DNA of 64,000 nucleotides from the NCBI RefSeq assembly GCF_036568125.1, contig NZ_DATCTF010000010.1, positions 434,001-498,000 on the forward strand, given 5' to 3'. A program made the translations under genes and the position numbers. Source of the stretch: Magnetovibrio sp. (lineage in GTDB: Bacteria; Pseudomonadota; Alphaproteobacteria; Rhodospirillales; Magnetovibrionaceae). Of the stretch, positions 18,389 through 27,074 are shown piece by piece. The notes below the pieces were generated by a model. The model searched no databases and was not told the DNA's origin. It was given only the letters and a program-made list of their open reading frames with translations. Numbering within the stretch: the stretch's first letter is position 1; the number at the start of each line of letters is the position of its first letter.

Positions 18389-19810
18389 TTAACCGGCGAT
18401 TTGCGCCGGGGAAGCGGCGCGGCCACGTTGTTGTTTCTTCTGTCGCACGAAGGCGGTGAAAGCCTCCGCCCAACGGCAGCGACTGGTTGAGCGCAAATGC
18501 GCATAGCCTGCCACCATGTTGTGCATGACGATCCCGTCATGGTGCCCATCGACGCCTTGGCCGCGCAAGACCTCGAATGCGAATGTGAGGTCTGCATCGA
18601 TATTTTCAAGCCGTGAATGGTGAAATTCGTGGGCGGGGATGTAATCGCCTTCAAACGTGCAGGCGTTATCGGTGCCGTTCCACGGATGGGCGTCCGTGGG
18701 GCGCAAATGCACGTATCCACGGCCTTGCGGACGGGCGTGCATGGTGCTGTCGGCGGGGATCACGCCGACCATCTGATGGGTGTCTTCGTGCCACGAAATG
18801 GATCGCGACAGATACATCAACCCGCCGCATTCCGCATAGGTCGGCAGACCGGCTTCGATCGCGGCCTTGATGCGGGCGCGCAGGGTCTTGTTGGCTTCCA
18901 GCTTTTTCATCTGGGTTTCGGGAAAGCCTCCGCCCAAAAACAGGCCGTCGCAGGTGGGCAGATAGACGTCGTTCAGCGCATTGAAATAGACCAATTGCGC
19001 CCCCGATTTCTTCAGGGCATCGAGATCGTCGGCATAATAGAAACCGAACGCCGGGTCCTTGGCGACGGCAATACGCACATCGGGGCGCGCAAGCGGCGCA
19101 TCGGATTGCGGCGCAGGTATGGGCGTGGGGACTTGGGCGGCAATGGCCTCGATACGGTCGAGATCTACTTGGGCGGCGATCTCTTCGGCCAAGGTGTCGA
19201 TGCGCGCGCGGGCAGCCGGGTGTTCGTTGCTGGGGATCAGGCCGATGTGGCGCTCGTCCACGCCCAGCTTGGCGTTGCGCCGGATCGAGCCGAGCACCGG
19301 AATATTGGTGTAGCGCTCAACCGCGGCGATGAGCTTTTCTTCGTGACGCGGCCCCATGACCTTGTTCAAGATCACGCCGGCGATGGTGATGGAGGTGTCA
19401 AACACCTCGTACCCCTTGAGCAACGGTGCGATGCCGCGGGTGATGCCCGACGCGTCGACCACCAAAATCACCGGGGCGTTCAACATCTTTGCCAGCGCGG
19501 CGTTGGAATTGGAGCCCTCCACGTCGACGCCGTCGTGTAGGCCCTTGTTGCCTTCGATGATGGTGATGTCGGCGCGGCTCGCATGTGTGGCGAACAGGGC
19601 CTTGATCTCATCATCCGACTGGGTGTGGAAGTCGAGGTTGTAGCACGGTCGGCCCGCCGCCTCGCCCAGCCACTTGGGATCGATGTAATCGGGGCCTTTT
19701 TTGAAGGTCGCCACGGTGCGTCCGCGCAGCGCCAAGGCCCGGACCAACCCGGTCGTGACCATGGTTTTGCCCGAAGACTTGTGCGCGGCGGAAATCAGCA
19801 CGTGGCCCAT
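18389..19810 (-). CDS. dsrN: DsrN, siroheme amidase (cobyrinate a,c-diamide synthase family)
   Basis: 473 residues, starting MGHVLISAAHKSSGKT with the P-loop in the first 16 residues and AAAGG upstream. The N-terminal domain is the CobB/BioD-like ATPase; the C-terminal domain is a class I glutamine amidotransferase with the nucleophile in YAECGGLMYLS and a later EFHHSRLE. By sequence it is a cobyrinic acid a,c-diamide synthase. In dsr loci this enzyme is named DsrN and amidates siroheme to the siro(heme)amide found in reverse DsrAB. No cobalamin genes surround it, which supports DsrN over CobB. Confidence 0.9.
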   Translation of the reverse strand: MGHVLISAAHKSSGKTMVTTGLVRALALRGRTVATFKKGPDYIDPKWLGEAAGRPCYNLDFHTQSDDEIKALFATHASRADITIIEGNKGLHDGVDVEGSNSNAALAKMLNAPVILVVDASGITRGIAPLLKGYEVFDTSITIAGVILNKVMGPRHEEKLIAAVERYTNIPVLGSIRRNAKLGVDERHIGLIPSNEHPAARARIDTLAEEIAAQVDLDRIEAIAAQVPTPIPAPQSDAPLARPDVRIAVAKDPAFGFYYADDLDALKKSGAQLVYFNALNDVYLPTCDGLFLGGGFPETQMKKLEANKTLRARIKAAIEAGLPTYAECGGLMYLSRSISWHEDTHQMVGVIPADSTMHARPQGRGYVHLRPTDAHPWNGTDNACTFEGDYIPAHEFHHSRLENIDADLTFAFEVLRGQGVDGHHDGIVMHNMVAGYAHLRSTSRCRWAEAFTAFVRQKKQQRGRAASPAQIAG

Positions 19811-19826
19811 ATGGCGACCTTTCGGC

Positions 19827-20831
19827 TTATGCGGCCCGGAACATTTGCGCGCGGTTGCGCGTATTCCACAGGTTGCGGGCGTGATCGACGGCTTCTTCGG
19901 GGCTTGATGCGCGGCCCATGATGCGCAGCACATAGGCGGCGGTGCCGATCACGGCGGCTTCGCCGTAGACGTCGGTCTCGTCGCCATACCAGATCTTCGG
20001 CAGGCGCGTGATGTCCATGGTCTCGTCTTTGTAGAAGGCGCTTTCCTCGATCAAGGCGGGCCATTGCTCTTCGGATTTGATGCCGTCGTGCAGGTATTGC
20101 ACCACCACCGGCTTGTGCGGACGGCGTTCGGCTTCGCCGCCTTCGCCCTTGAACACCGCCATGTGTTTTTGGCCCAACAATTCGGCCGTGTCGCGGTGGA
20201 TGTCGCGGTAGTTGGGGTGGAACACGGTCTGCATTTCATGCGCGGCGTTGAACGGGTTGATCATGCGCGCGAAGGTGTTGACCGGCGAGCGCACGCCGAG
20301 GATCGGCTTCAACTCGATGATCTCTTGCAGGCGCGGCACGAAATTACGCAGCGGCAGATAGGCGAAATTGGTGGCGCGGATTTGCTCGGCGGCTTCTTCC
20401 ATGGAGCCCGCGAGGGGGATGCCCAGGGCGGTGAGCGCTTCGCTGGAAAACAGGCGGCCTTCGGTGTGGCCTTCGGTGCCTTGCATGCAGATGGTGATGC
20501 CGTTTTGCGCCAACAGCATCGCCGACAGCAGATACCACGGCAATTGACGCTTTTTGCCCGAGTACGATGCCCAGTCGACATCGACCACCGGGGCGTTGGC
20601 CGGCACGGTGATGGTGTCGCGCACGGCGCGCACGAAACCGGCGCCTTCGCCCGGAACTTCGGTGCGCATGCGCAAGATGCACAAGAACGCGCCTAGCTGC
20701 AGCGGTTCGACGTCGCCGGAAACAATCAGTTTCGCGGCGTCGTACATTTCTTCTTCGTCCAACGGCCGCGACAGGTTGGGGCCACGGCCGATGATGCGGA
20801 TGTACTGGGCAAAAGGATGCTCGGTGCTCAT
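19827..20831 (-). CDS. TrpD2/YbiB-like glycosyltransferase-family protein in the dsr operon
   Basis: 334 residues of the anthranilate phosphoribosyltransferase-like fold: an N-terminal helical domain (MYDAAKLIVSGDVEPLQLGAF) followed by the alpha/beta domain with MQGTEGHTEGRLFSSEALTA and LKPILGVRSPVNTFARMINP. The canonical TrpD GTGGD loop is replaced (VDWASYSGKKRQLPW), which is typical of the YbiB/TrpD2 branch, whose characterised member binds nucleic acid rather than making tryptophan. Its stop is 16 bases from the dsrN start, so it belongs to the same transcript. Its role in sulfur oxidation or cofactor handling is unknown. Confidence 0.8.
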   Translation of the reverse strand: MSTEHPFAQYIRIIGRGPNLSRPLDEEEMYDAAKLIVSGDVEPLQLGAFLCILRMRTEVPGEGAGFVRAVRDTITVPANAPVVDVDWASYSGKKRQLPWYLLSAMLLAQNGITICMQGTEGHTEGRLFSSEALTALGIPLAGSMEEAAEQIRATNFAYLPLRNFVPRLQEIIELKPILGVRSPVNTFARMINPFNAAHEMQTVFHPNYRDIHRDTAELLGQKHMAVFKGEGGEAERRPHKPVVVQYLHDGIKSEEQWPALIEESAFYKDETMDITRLPKIWYGDETDVYGEAAVIGTAAYVLRIMGRASSPEEAVDHARNLWNTRNRAQMFRAA

Positions 20832-20857
20832 GTCGTCTCAATCCACGTTTTCAAAGT

Positions 20858-20923
20858 CCCCGAATCATTTCGGGGAGGGAAGTCCTGTAAAATAGAAGGG
20901 ACCCAGGCACTATGACCTGGGCC
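20858..20923 (-). other. Two hairpins between dsrP and the TrpD2-like gene
   Basis: CCCCGAA/TTCGGGG with a TCAT loop (20858-20875), and CCCAGG/CCTGGG with flanking GGG/CCC (20898-20923). On the minus strand the second stem is followed by TCCCTTCTATTTTA, a weak U-rich stretch. It may be a partial terminator or a processing/stabilising stem at the end of the dsrP message. Confidence 0.5.
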
Positions 20924-20980
20924 CCCCCGAAAAACCAGTCATTTGCCCCCAGCAAATGAAAGATTGTGAAGCTGACGACC

Positions 20981-22204
20981 TTAGGCGTCGTCGGACGCGT
21001 GATGCGGATCGACCTTGGCGTCGGACAAGCTGGTCGGCAGCAACGGCAGGTACTTGACCGCCACCGCAATGATCAAGACCGTCACGGCAAAGCCGCTCAA
21101 GCCAAGCATTACTTCCCAATGGCTCGGGGTGTAAGGGTGGATCGCGCCATCGAAGAAGCTTGATGAAACTTCCATGCCTGGGAACAGCTGCAGCGGGAAC
21201 GCCTGGCCGCCGATGATGATGATATACATCTGCGCCAAACCGCCGATGATCACCAAGATCGAGGCGATCACGATGCCCTGACAGGTTCGACCGGTGGCCG
21301 GGTTAAACAGCAACGCCAGCGGGAAAACGGTACCCAGGCCGATCTGCACCACCCAGAACAAGAAGGTGTAAATACCGCCATCCATCAAGATGAAAGATTC
21401 AACACCGCCGTGTTCGGCTGCATACAAGTTGGTCAAGTGTTGCACCACGGTGAAGTAGAACGCCGCTGCGACGAATACGCCCAACAAGTTGCGCATCTTG
21501 AACAAGATCAGGTCGCCCAAAGGACGGCCCGATGACTTATACGCCACCGACACCAAAATGATGAAGAAGGCGAGACCAAAGGCAAAGGACAAGGCGATGA
21601 ACAGCGGCGCCATGATGGCGGCGTCATAACCCGGACGGGCGACCAGGAAACCGAAGATCGAGCCGGTACCGGTGGTCAGGATCAAGCGCCACACGAAAGC
21701 AAACAAACCGGCTTTCTTGGAATGGGGCACCATGCGCCGTTCCATCATCATCCACAGGTATGCCGCCACGATGACGAAGAACCCGTTATAGAGAATGATG
21801 TTCCAGGCGAAGATGGACTTGAAATTATAGTGGGTCATCGCCACGATCAAACGATCGGGGCGGCCGAGATCGAGCACCAGAACCATCAAACCGCCAGCCA
21901 GCAAGGCCAATGAAGAGACGGCAGACAGGCGCGCCAAGGGCTTGTAGTGGTATTTACCAAACACCGACGAGATCGACGCGACGTTCAACGCACCGGATGC
22001 GGCTACGATCAAGAACACGGCGAACACATGCGGGGTGCCCCACACGATGGCGTTGTTCATGCCAGTGATGACATGGCCATGGTGTTCCATATTATAGACA
22101 GCGTAGAGCCCGACAGCGATCATCGCGCCCAGCCAACCGATCAGGGAATAATAATCCCCGCCCTTGCCTTCGATTTCTTTGTAAACGGTCGTATCAGCAG
22201 CCAT
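20981..22204 (-). CDS. dsrP: DsrP, NrfD-like quinone-interacting membrane subunit
   Basis: 407 residues with about ten hydrophobic helices, e.g. WLGAMIAVGLYAVYNMEHHG and HVFAVFLIVAASGALNVAS, the pattern of NrfD/PsrC-family menaquinol or ubiquinol subunits. In the DsrMKJOP complex DsrP partners the iron-sulfur protein DsrO and the cytochrome DsrJ. Its start is four bases after the dsrO stop, as in an operon with coupled translation. In sulfur oxidisers the complex takes electrons from the DsrC cycle to the quinone pool or periplasm. Confidence 0.94.
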   Translation of the reverse strand: MAADTTVYKEIEGKGGDYYSLIGWLGAMIAVGLYAVYNMEHHGHVITGMNNAIVWGTPHVFAVFLIVAASGALNVASISSVFGKYHYKPLARLSAVSSLALLAGGLMVLVLDLGRPDRLIVAMTHYNFKSIFAWNIILYNGFFVIVAAYLWMMMERRMVPHSKKAGLFAFVWRLILTTGTGSIFGFLVARPGYDAAIMAPLFIALSFAFGLAFFIILVSVAYKSSGRPLGDLILFKMRNLLGVFVAAAFYFTVVQHLTNLYAAEHGGVESFILMDGGIYTFLFWVVQIGLGTVFPLALLFNPATGRTCQGIVIASILVIIGGLAQMYIIIIGGQAFPLQLFPGMEVSSSFFDGAIHPYTPSHWEVMLGLSGFAVTVLIIAVAVKYLPLLPTSLSDAKVDPHHASDDA

Positions 22205-22208
22205 GACC

Positions 22209-22976
22209 TTAAATCCCCCGGTAATGGACGCCAGGCTCGACGCCGAGGTCGGCGCGGATGCGTTGCGTCACGTACTTGGATACAGCACGCGAAATTTCGG
22301 AATTCGGATCGTTGAGATCACCAAACATGATGGCGTTGGAGCCAGCTTTGTTTAGCGCCTCGACACACGCGGGTTTTTGACCCTTGTCGACGCGGTGCAC
22401 GCACATGGTGCAGGCTTCGACGGTGCCTTTGCCGCGCGGCATGTGCGGACGTTGCCCGTGTGCGTCTTCGTGCACGAACGAACGGCAGGAGTAGGGGCAC
22501 GCCATCATGCAGTAGCGACAGCCGATGCAGATGTGCTTGTCGACCAAAACGATACCATCGGCGCGTTTCATCGACGCGCCGGTGGGGCACACGTCGACGC
22601 ACGGCGGGTTGGCGCAGTGCTGACACATGACCGGCAAACTGGCTTTGGCGCCGGTCTTGGGGTCTTTGATGGAAACCTTGCGGATCCATTGCGGATCGGT
22701 CGCCGGGTTGGCGTCTTTTTCGTCTTTACCCCAGCCCTGTTCGGCTTTACAGGCATCGATCGCCAAATCCCACACGCCTTCCGGCGCGTTGGCGTCGACC
22801 AGCATGCCCCAGCGCTTGGCCGAGGTAGCCGGCCCGGTCACGGCGGCTTGCACCGTTTGCAGCGTTACGCCCGGTGCCAGGGTGATGACGGCAGCCGCTG
22901 CACCGCCCTTGAGCAGGTTGCGGCGGGACGTATCAACAGCGTTCATGCCTACGGAATTACGAGACGTGTCCGTCAT
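22209..22976 (-). CDS. dsrO: DsrO, Tat-exported periplasmic ferredoxin subunit
   Basis: 255 residues. The N-terminus has a twin-arginine signal SRRNLLKGGAAAAVITLAPG, so the folded protein is exported with its clusters. Several cysteine groups follow: CQHCANPPCVDVCPTGAS, CIGCRYCMMACPYSCRSF and CTMCVHRVDKGQKPAC, consistent with up to four [4Fe-4S] clusters of the NrfC/DmsB type. It passes electrons between DsrJ and DsrP. Its ATG overlaps the dsrJ stop in an ATGA junction. The start is fixed by that overlap and by the Tat motif. Confidence 0.94.
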   Translation of the reverse strand: MTDTSRNSVGMNAVDTSRRNLLKGGAAAAVITLAPGVTLQTVQAAVTGPATSAKRWGMLVDANAPEGVWDLAIDACKAEQGWGKDEKDANPATDPQWIRKVSIKDPKTGAKASLPVMCQHCANPPCVDVCPTGASMKRADGIVLVDKHICIGCRYCMMACPYSCRSFVHEDAHGQRPHMPRGKGTVEACTMCVHRVDKGQKPACVEALNKAGSNAIMFGDLNDPNSEISRAVSKYVTQRIRADLGVEPGVHYRGI

Positions 22977-23467
22977 TGTTTGGCCCCCTTGTCGAGATGT
23001 TTTTCCAGGGCCGCGATCAGCGCCTTGTCGGCATGGTCGGCGGGCAGGGCGGACTGTTTGCCCATGCCCGGCTGGGCTGCGCCGGTGTGGCATTGGAAAC
23101 AGTCGATGGAAACGGCTGCGTAGGTGTGGCACTCCGCACAGAACGGCTTGAGCGTGCGCACCTTGCCGCCCGCGACGTCGGGAGACGTCACCGCGTGGCA
23201 ATCGATGCATTCGTTCAAGCTGTACTTGTTGCCGCGAATACCTTCGCGCAGCGTTTCATCGCGCTGGTGTTTAAGGAACTCAAAATGATTACGGCGCATC
23301 ACGTCTGTGGGTTCGACGCATTGCTCACCCTTGAAGGCCTTGGCCGGTTTCGGCACAGGCACTTCGCCGGCATGGGCGGGAGCGGCCATCAGGCCGCTCC
23401 CAATCCCAAAGGCGACAAGGACAAACCCCAAAATCGTGAGGCTCAGAATTCGAGAAGCCGAACGCAT
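22973..23467 (-). CDS. dsrJ: DsrJ, periplasmic triheme cytochrome c
   Basis: 164 residues with an uncleaved or Sec-type signal (LTILGFVLVAFGIGSGLMAA). Three heme-binding motifs are visible: CIDCH (87-91), CAECH (110-114) and CFQCH (123-127). Cys50 in KGEQCVEPTDVMRRNH corresponds to the conserved cysteine that in Allochromatium DsrJ can act as an axial heme ligand. It is the periplasmic redox subunit of DsrMKJOP. The AGGAGG-like GGAGGAA upstream supports the start. Confidence 0.95.
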   Translation of the reverse strand: MRSASRILSLTILGFVLVAFGIGSGLMAAPAHAGEVPVPKPAKAFKGEQCVEPTDVMRRNHFEFLKHQRDETLREGIRGNKYSLNECIDCHAVTSPDVAGGKVRTLKPFCAECHTYAAVSIDCFQCHTGAAQPGMGKQSALPADHADKALIAALEKHLDKGAKQ

Positions 23468-23499
23468 TCGACGTTCCTCCTTAAGTCTAGTCCGTCTTG

Positions 23500-25440
23500 T
23501 TACTCACCAAGACCCATCTGGATGTAGCCGGTCGGGCACACATCGCGGCAGATGTGGCAGCCGATGCACTTCGTGTAGTCGGTGTCGACGTAACGGCCGA
23601 CGGTGACATCGTCGCGCTTGACGCGGAACACGGCGTCTTGCGGGCAGAAGATCACGCAGTTGTCGCACTCGAAGCACATGCCGCAGCTCATGCAGCGTTC
23701 GCCTTCGTGTTGCGCCTGTTCGGCGGTGAAGCCAACCAGACGTTCTTCGAAGTTGCCGAGAACCTCATCCGCGCTGATGTGCTTTTCTTCGCGCTTTTGC
23801 ACCGGATCGTAGGTGTAGTGACCCAAGAACAGCTCGTCGTGCGGGATGATCTGCGAAGAAGAACGGTCTTCGAAGTTGTGCACGGCGAATTTGGCTTCCG
23901 AGGTGCCGCGAACCGGTTCTTTGGAATACGGCTCGGGGTCCTTGTGGCGCTGGTGCAGTTCGTTCAACAGGTTGAAGTGGTGCACGTCGACCTTCGGACG
24001 ACGCTCGTCGGGGTGACCGGCGAGCATGTGGTCGATGCTTTCGGCAGCGATCGCGCCGTGGCCGATGGCGGTGGTCAGCAGGTGCGGGCGGACGATGTCG
24101 CCGCCGGCGAAGTGCTTTTCGGTGCCTTTGACTTGGTAGACCGGGGTGATGTCCATGAAGCCACGGCCGTTGTCGAGAGCTTCCAGGCCGTTGGCCAAGT
24201 CGCCCATCTGACCGATGGCGGACACGATCAGGTCGCATTCGATGTCGAATTCGGTGCCTTCGACGGGAACCGGGGTCATGCCGTCCATGGTGCATTCGCA
24301 CATGCGCAGAGCGGTGGCGCGGCCGTTGGCATCTTTGATGATGTCGACCGGCATCACGCCGCCTTTGATTTCCACGCCTTCGCGGGTGGCGTCTTCACGT
24401 TCGCGCTCGGATGCGGTCATGCCTTCGAGCGGGAACAGCGACGTCAGAACTGACTGCACGCCTTCACGCTGCGCAGCGGACGCCACGTCGTGTGCGGTGT
24501 GGCCGAGAACGACGGCTTCCGGACGATCTTTTTCCGCCATGGTGGAGATGTGACCCAGACGACGGGCAACGGATGCAACGTCGATCGAGGTGTCGCCACC
24601 GCCGACCACGACCACTTTCTTGGTGGTGTAGTGCAAGCGACCTTGGTTGAACGCTTCGAGGAACGCAACACCGGTGATGCAGTTTTCGGTGCCTTCCCAG
24701 GAGTCGAGGAACAGACCTCGGCCCTTCTGTGCGCCAACGGCCCAGAAGATGGCGTCGTAGTCGGCTTCGAGCTGTTCGACGGTGACGTCTTTACCGATGG
24801 TCACGCCCAACTTGGCTTCCACGCCGGTGTCCAGGATACGCTGGATTTCAGCATCCAAGATGTCGCGCGGGACGCGATAGCCGGGGATACCGAACGCCAT
24901 CATGCCGCCCAGTTTGTCCTGCTTTTCGAAAACCGTGACGCTGTGGCCCTTGCGGCGCATCTGCCACGCAGCGGCCAAGCCGCCCGGTCCACCGCCGATG
25001 ACGGCGATTTTCTTGCCGGTTTCTTTTTCCGGCTTGGGCAGGGTCAGATTGTGTTCGATGGCATAATCGCCGACGTGCTGTTCGACGCCGTTGATGCCGA
25101 TCTGATCGTCGACTTCGTTACGGTTGCAGCCGTCTTCGCACGGTGCCGGGCAAACGCGGCCCATGACCGACGGGAACGGGTTGGCTTCGACCATGCGTTC
25201 GAACGCATATTCCTGCCAAGCCTGGCCTTCGACCGGGGATTTGTCCATGCCGCGGGCAATCGCCAGCCAGCCGCGGATGTCGTGGCCGGACGGGCACGAA
25301 CCTTGGCACGGCGGGGTGCGGTGGACGTAGGTCGGGCACTTGTGCGACCAGCCCGCCTGGAAAATTTTTTCTTGGAAGTCATCCCATTCGGATTCACCGT
25401 CGGTGTAACGTCGCCAATTCAAAGCCTGTTCCGCAGTCAT
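23500..25440 (-). CDS. dsrL: DsrL, iron-sulfur flavoprotein NAD(P)H oxidoreductase
   Basis: 646 residues, start MTAEQALNWRRY supported by AAGGAAG upstream. Domains in order: N-terminal cysteine cluster region (CPTYVHRTPPCQGSCPSGHD, and CPAPCEDGCNR), then a glutamate-synthase-small-subunit-like flavin/NAD(P) core with AVIGGGPGGLAAAWQMRRKG and VVVGGGDTSIDVASVARRLG, and a C-terminal two-cluster ferredoxin (CMSCGMCFECDNCVIFCP and CIGCHICRDVCPTGY). In sulfur oxidisers DsrL binds DsrAB and moves electrons from sulfite formation to NAD(P)+. Its presence, with DsrEFH, marks the oxidative type of dsr pathway. Confidence 0.95.
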   Translation of the reverse strand: MTAEQALNWRRYTDGESEWDDFQEKIFQAGWSHKCPTYVHRTPPCQGSCPSGHDIRGWLAIARGMDKSPVEGQAWQEYAFERMVEANPFPSVMGRVCPAPCEDGCNRNEVDDQIGINGVEQHVGDYAIEHNLTLPKPEKETGKKIAVIGGGPGGLAAAWQMRRKGHSVTVFEKQDKLGGMMAFGIPGYRVPRDILDAEIQRILDTGVEAKLGVTIGKDVTVEQLEADYDAIFWAVGAQKGRGLFLDSWEGTENCITGVAFLEAFNQGRLHYTTKKVVVVGGGDTSIDVASVARRLGHISTMAEKDRPEAVVLGHTAHDVASAAQREGVQSVLTSLFPLEGMTASEREREDATREGVEIKGGVMPVDIIKDANGRATALRMCECTMDGMTPVPVEGTEFDIECDLIVSAIGQMGDLANGLEALDNGRGFMDITPVYQVKGTEKHFAGGDIVRPHLLTTAIGHGAIAAESIDHMLAGHPDERRPKVDVHHFNLLNELHQRHKDPEPYSKEPVRGTSEAKFAVHNFEDRSSSQIIPHDELFLGHYTYDPVQKREEKHISADEVLGNFEERLVGFTAEQAQHEGERCMSCGMCFECDNCVIFCPQDAVFRVKRDDVTVGRYVDTDYTKCIGCHICRDVCPTGYIQMGLGE

Positions 25441-25463
25441 GTTTTTTCTTCCTTCTTCGCAAG

Positions 25464-25525
25464 GGGGCTTCAGCCCCTCTGTGATGATGCCCTGTTTGTC
25501 AGGGGGCGGCGGGATGATGCCCGCC
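25464..25525 (-). other. Three tandem hairpins between dsrK and dsrL
   Basis: The 97-base gap holds three short perfect stems in a row: GGGGCT/AGCCCC (25464-25477), CCCTG/CAGGG (25490-25504) and GGCGGG/CCCGCC (25508-25525). No U-tract follows, so full termination is unlikely. They are better explained as RNA-processing or stability elements within the operon. Confidence 0.55.
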
Positions 25526-25537
25526 TTGCCTGTTCGT

Positions 25538-27034
25538 TTATTCCTTAGCGCCGAGCTGGATCGCTTCGCTGACCAGCTGGTGCACACTCACAATCATGTC
25601 CATGGAGAAACCGTAATACGGCATCACCTTGGTGAATTGGCTCTTACAAATGGCGCAGATTGCGGCCATGTGCGTGACGCCATGGTTCTCAACAACGTCC
25701 TTGAGCGCTTCCATACGCGGCAGCGCACCCTTGACGCGAAGCTCCATCAAATCGTCGGTCAACAAACCGCCGCCACCGCCGCAACAGAAGGTTTTCTCAT
25801 GCGTGGTTTGCGGGTCCATTTCGACGAACCTGTTCACGCTGGCCTGAATAACGGCGCGCGGGATGATGAATTGACCGCCTTCCATGTCGCCCATGCGCGA
25901 GGCGCGGGCCACGTTGCAGCTGTCGTGGAAGGTCAACACCTTGTCATCGTTGGCTTCCGGGTCGAGCACGATGCCGCCCGACTGGATCAAGCCATGGGTG
26001 ACCTCGAGGATGTGTTGAGGCACCGGGTACTTGGGATCGAGGAAGTCCCACGGACCGGCCAAGGTGTTCAAGAACGAATACGCGACGCGCCAGGCATGGC
26101 CGCATTCACCGAATACGATGCGCTTGACGCCCAGATCCAACGCGGCCTTGCGGATGCGGTTGGCGACCTTGTGCATCTGTTCGTACGAACCGATGAACAT
26201 GGCGAAGTTGGCCGCTTCCGATGCGTACGACGACAGCGTCCAGCTGATGCCCGCTTGGTGGAAGACCTTGGCGTAACCGATCAGGCCGTCCACATGGGGC
26301 TCGGCGAAGAAGTCGGCCGACGGGGTCACCAGCAGCACGTCGGCGCCGTGAACGTCGAGCGGGAATTTGACCTCGACATCGGTGTCGTCGAGGACGTCTT
26401 CTTCAAGGCCTTCCAAGGTGTCGACCAGTGCCGGTTCCGGCAGGCCGAGGTTGTTGCCGATGACGTGAACCTTGGCGAGAATTTCGTTGGAATATTTTTG
26501 GCCGACGCCGATGTGGTCCATGATGTCGCGGGCGGCCATGGAAATTTCGGCGGTGTCGATGCCGTAGGGGCAGAACACCGAGCAACGGCGGCACTGGGAA
26601 CACTGGTGGAAGTATTTGTACCAGTCGTCCAGCATCTCCTTGTTCATGTCTTTCGCGCCGACCAGGCCCGGTGCGATCTTGCCGGCCAGGGTGAAGTGGC
26701 GGCGATACAGAGAACGCAGCAGATCCTGACGCGCAACCGGCATGTTTTTGGGGTCGCCGGTGCCGAGGAAGTAGTGGCACTTATCGGTACACGCGCCGCA
26801 TTTCACGCAGCTGTCGAGATACACGCGCAGGGCACGGTTCTTTTCGAGCAGATCGCCGAGCTTTTCGACGGCCTTTTCTTCCCAGTTGTCCACCAATTCA
26901 CCGGGGAAGCCGAGGGGCTCGTTATGCTCCGGCTTGGCGATGAACGGCTGCGAGTGGTCCATCGCGCCGTCTTGAATGGCGGGATTGTCCCTGAACTCAC
27001 GGAACGCCGGGGTTTCGAATTTTTGGTCTGCCAC
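25538..27034 (-). CDS. dsrK: DsrK, HdrD-like catalytic iron-sulfur subunit
   Basis: 498 residues. I chose the GTG at 27034 because GAGGAG lies seven bases upstream; a TTG two codons earlier is too close to it. Cys76, Cys79, Cys82 and Cys86 form the first [4Fe-4S] motif (CVKCGACTDKC) and CSQCRRCSVFCPYG the second. The C-terminal half carries CCG-type segments, TFHDSCNVARASRMG and KTFCCGGGGGLLTDDL, which in this family bind the noncubane catalytic cluster. DsrK is the heterodisulfide-reductase-like subunit that handles the DsrC disulfide or trisulfide on the cytoplasmic side of the complex. Confidence 0.95.
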   Translation of the reverse strand: MADQKFETPAFREFRDNPAIQDGAMDHSQPFIAKPEHNEPLGFPGELVDNWEEKAVEKLGDLLEKNRALRVYLDSCVKCGACTDKCHYFLGTGDPKNMPVARQDLLRSLYRRHFTLAGKIAPGLVGAKDMNKEMLDDWYKYFHQCSQCRRCSVFCPYGIDTAEISMAARDIMDHIGVGQKYSNEILAKVHVIGNNLGLPEPALVDTLEGLEEDVLDDTDVEVKFPLDVHGADVLLVTPSADFFAEPHVDGLIGYAKVFHQAGISWTLSSYASEAANFAMFIGSYEQMHKVANRIRKAALDLGVKRIVFGECGHAWRVAYSFLNTLAGPWDFLDPKYPVPQHILEVTHGLIQSGGIVLDPEANDDKVLTFHDSCNVARASRMGDMEGGQFIIPRAVIQASVNRFVEMDPQTTHEKTFCCGGGGGLLTDDLMELRVKGALPRMEALKDVVENHGVTHMAAICAICKSQFTKVMPYYGFSMDMIVSVHQLVSEAIQLGAKE

Positions 27035-27074
27035 GATCAAACTCCTCGATCGAATTCTCTAACTCGCGCGCCGA

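Noticed and set aside
18389-19810. Cobalamin-pathway CobB/CbiA
   Set aside because: The sequence family is the same, but the gene lies inside the dsr operon with siroheme genes and no other cobalamin gene is present, so DsrN is the better call.
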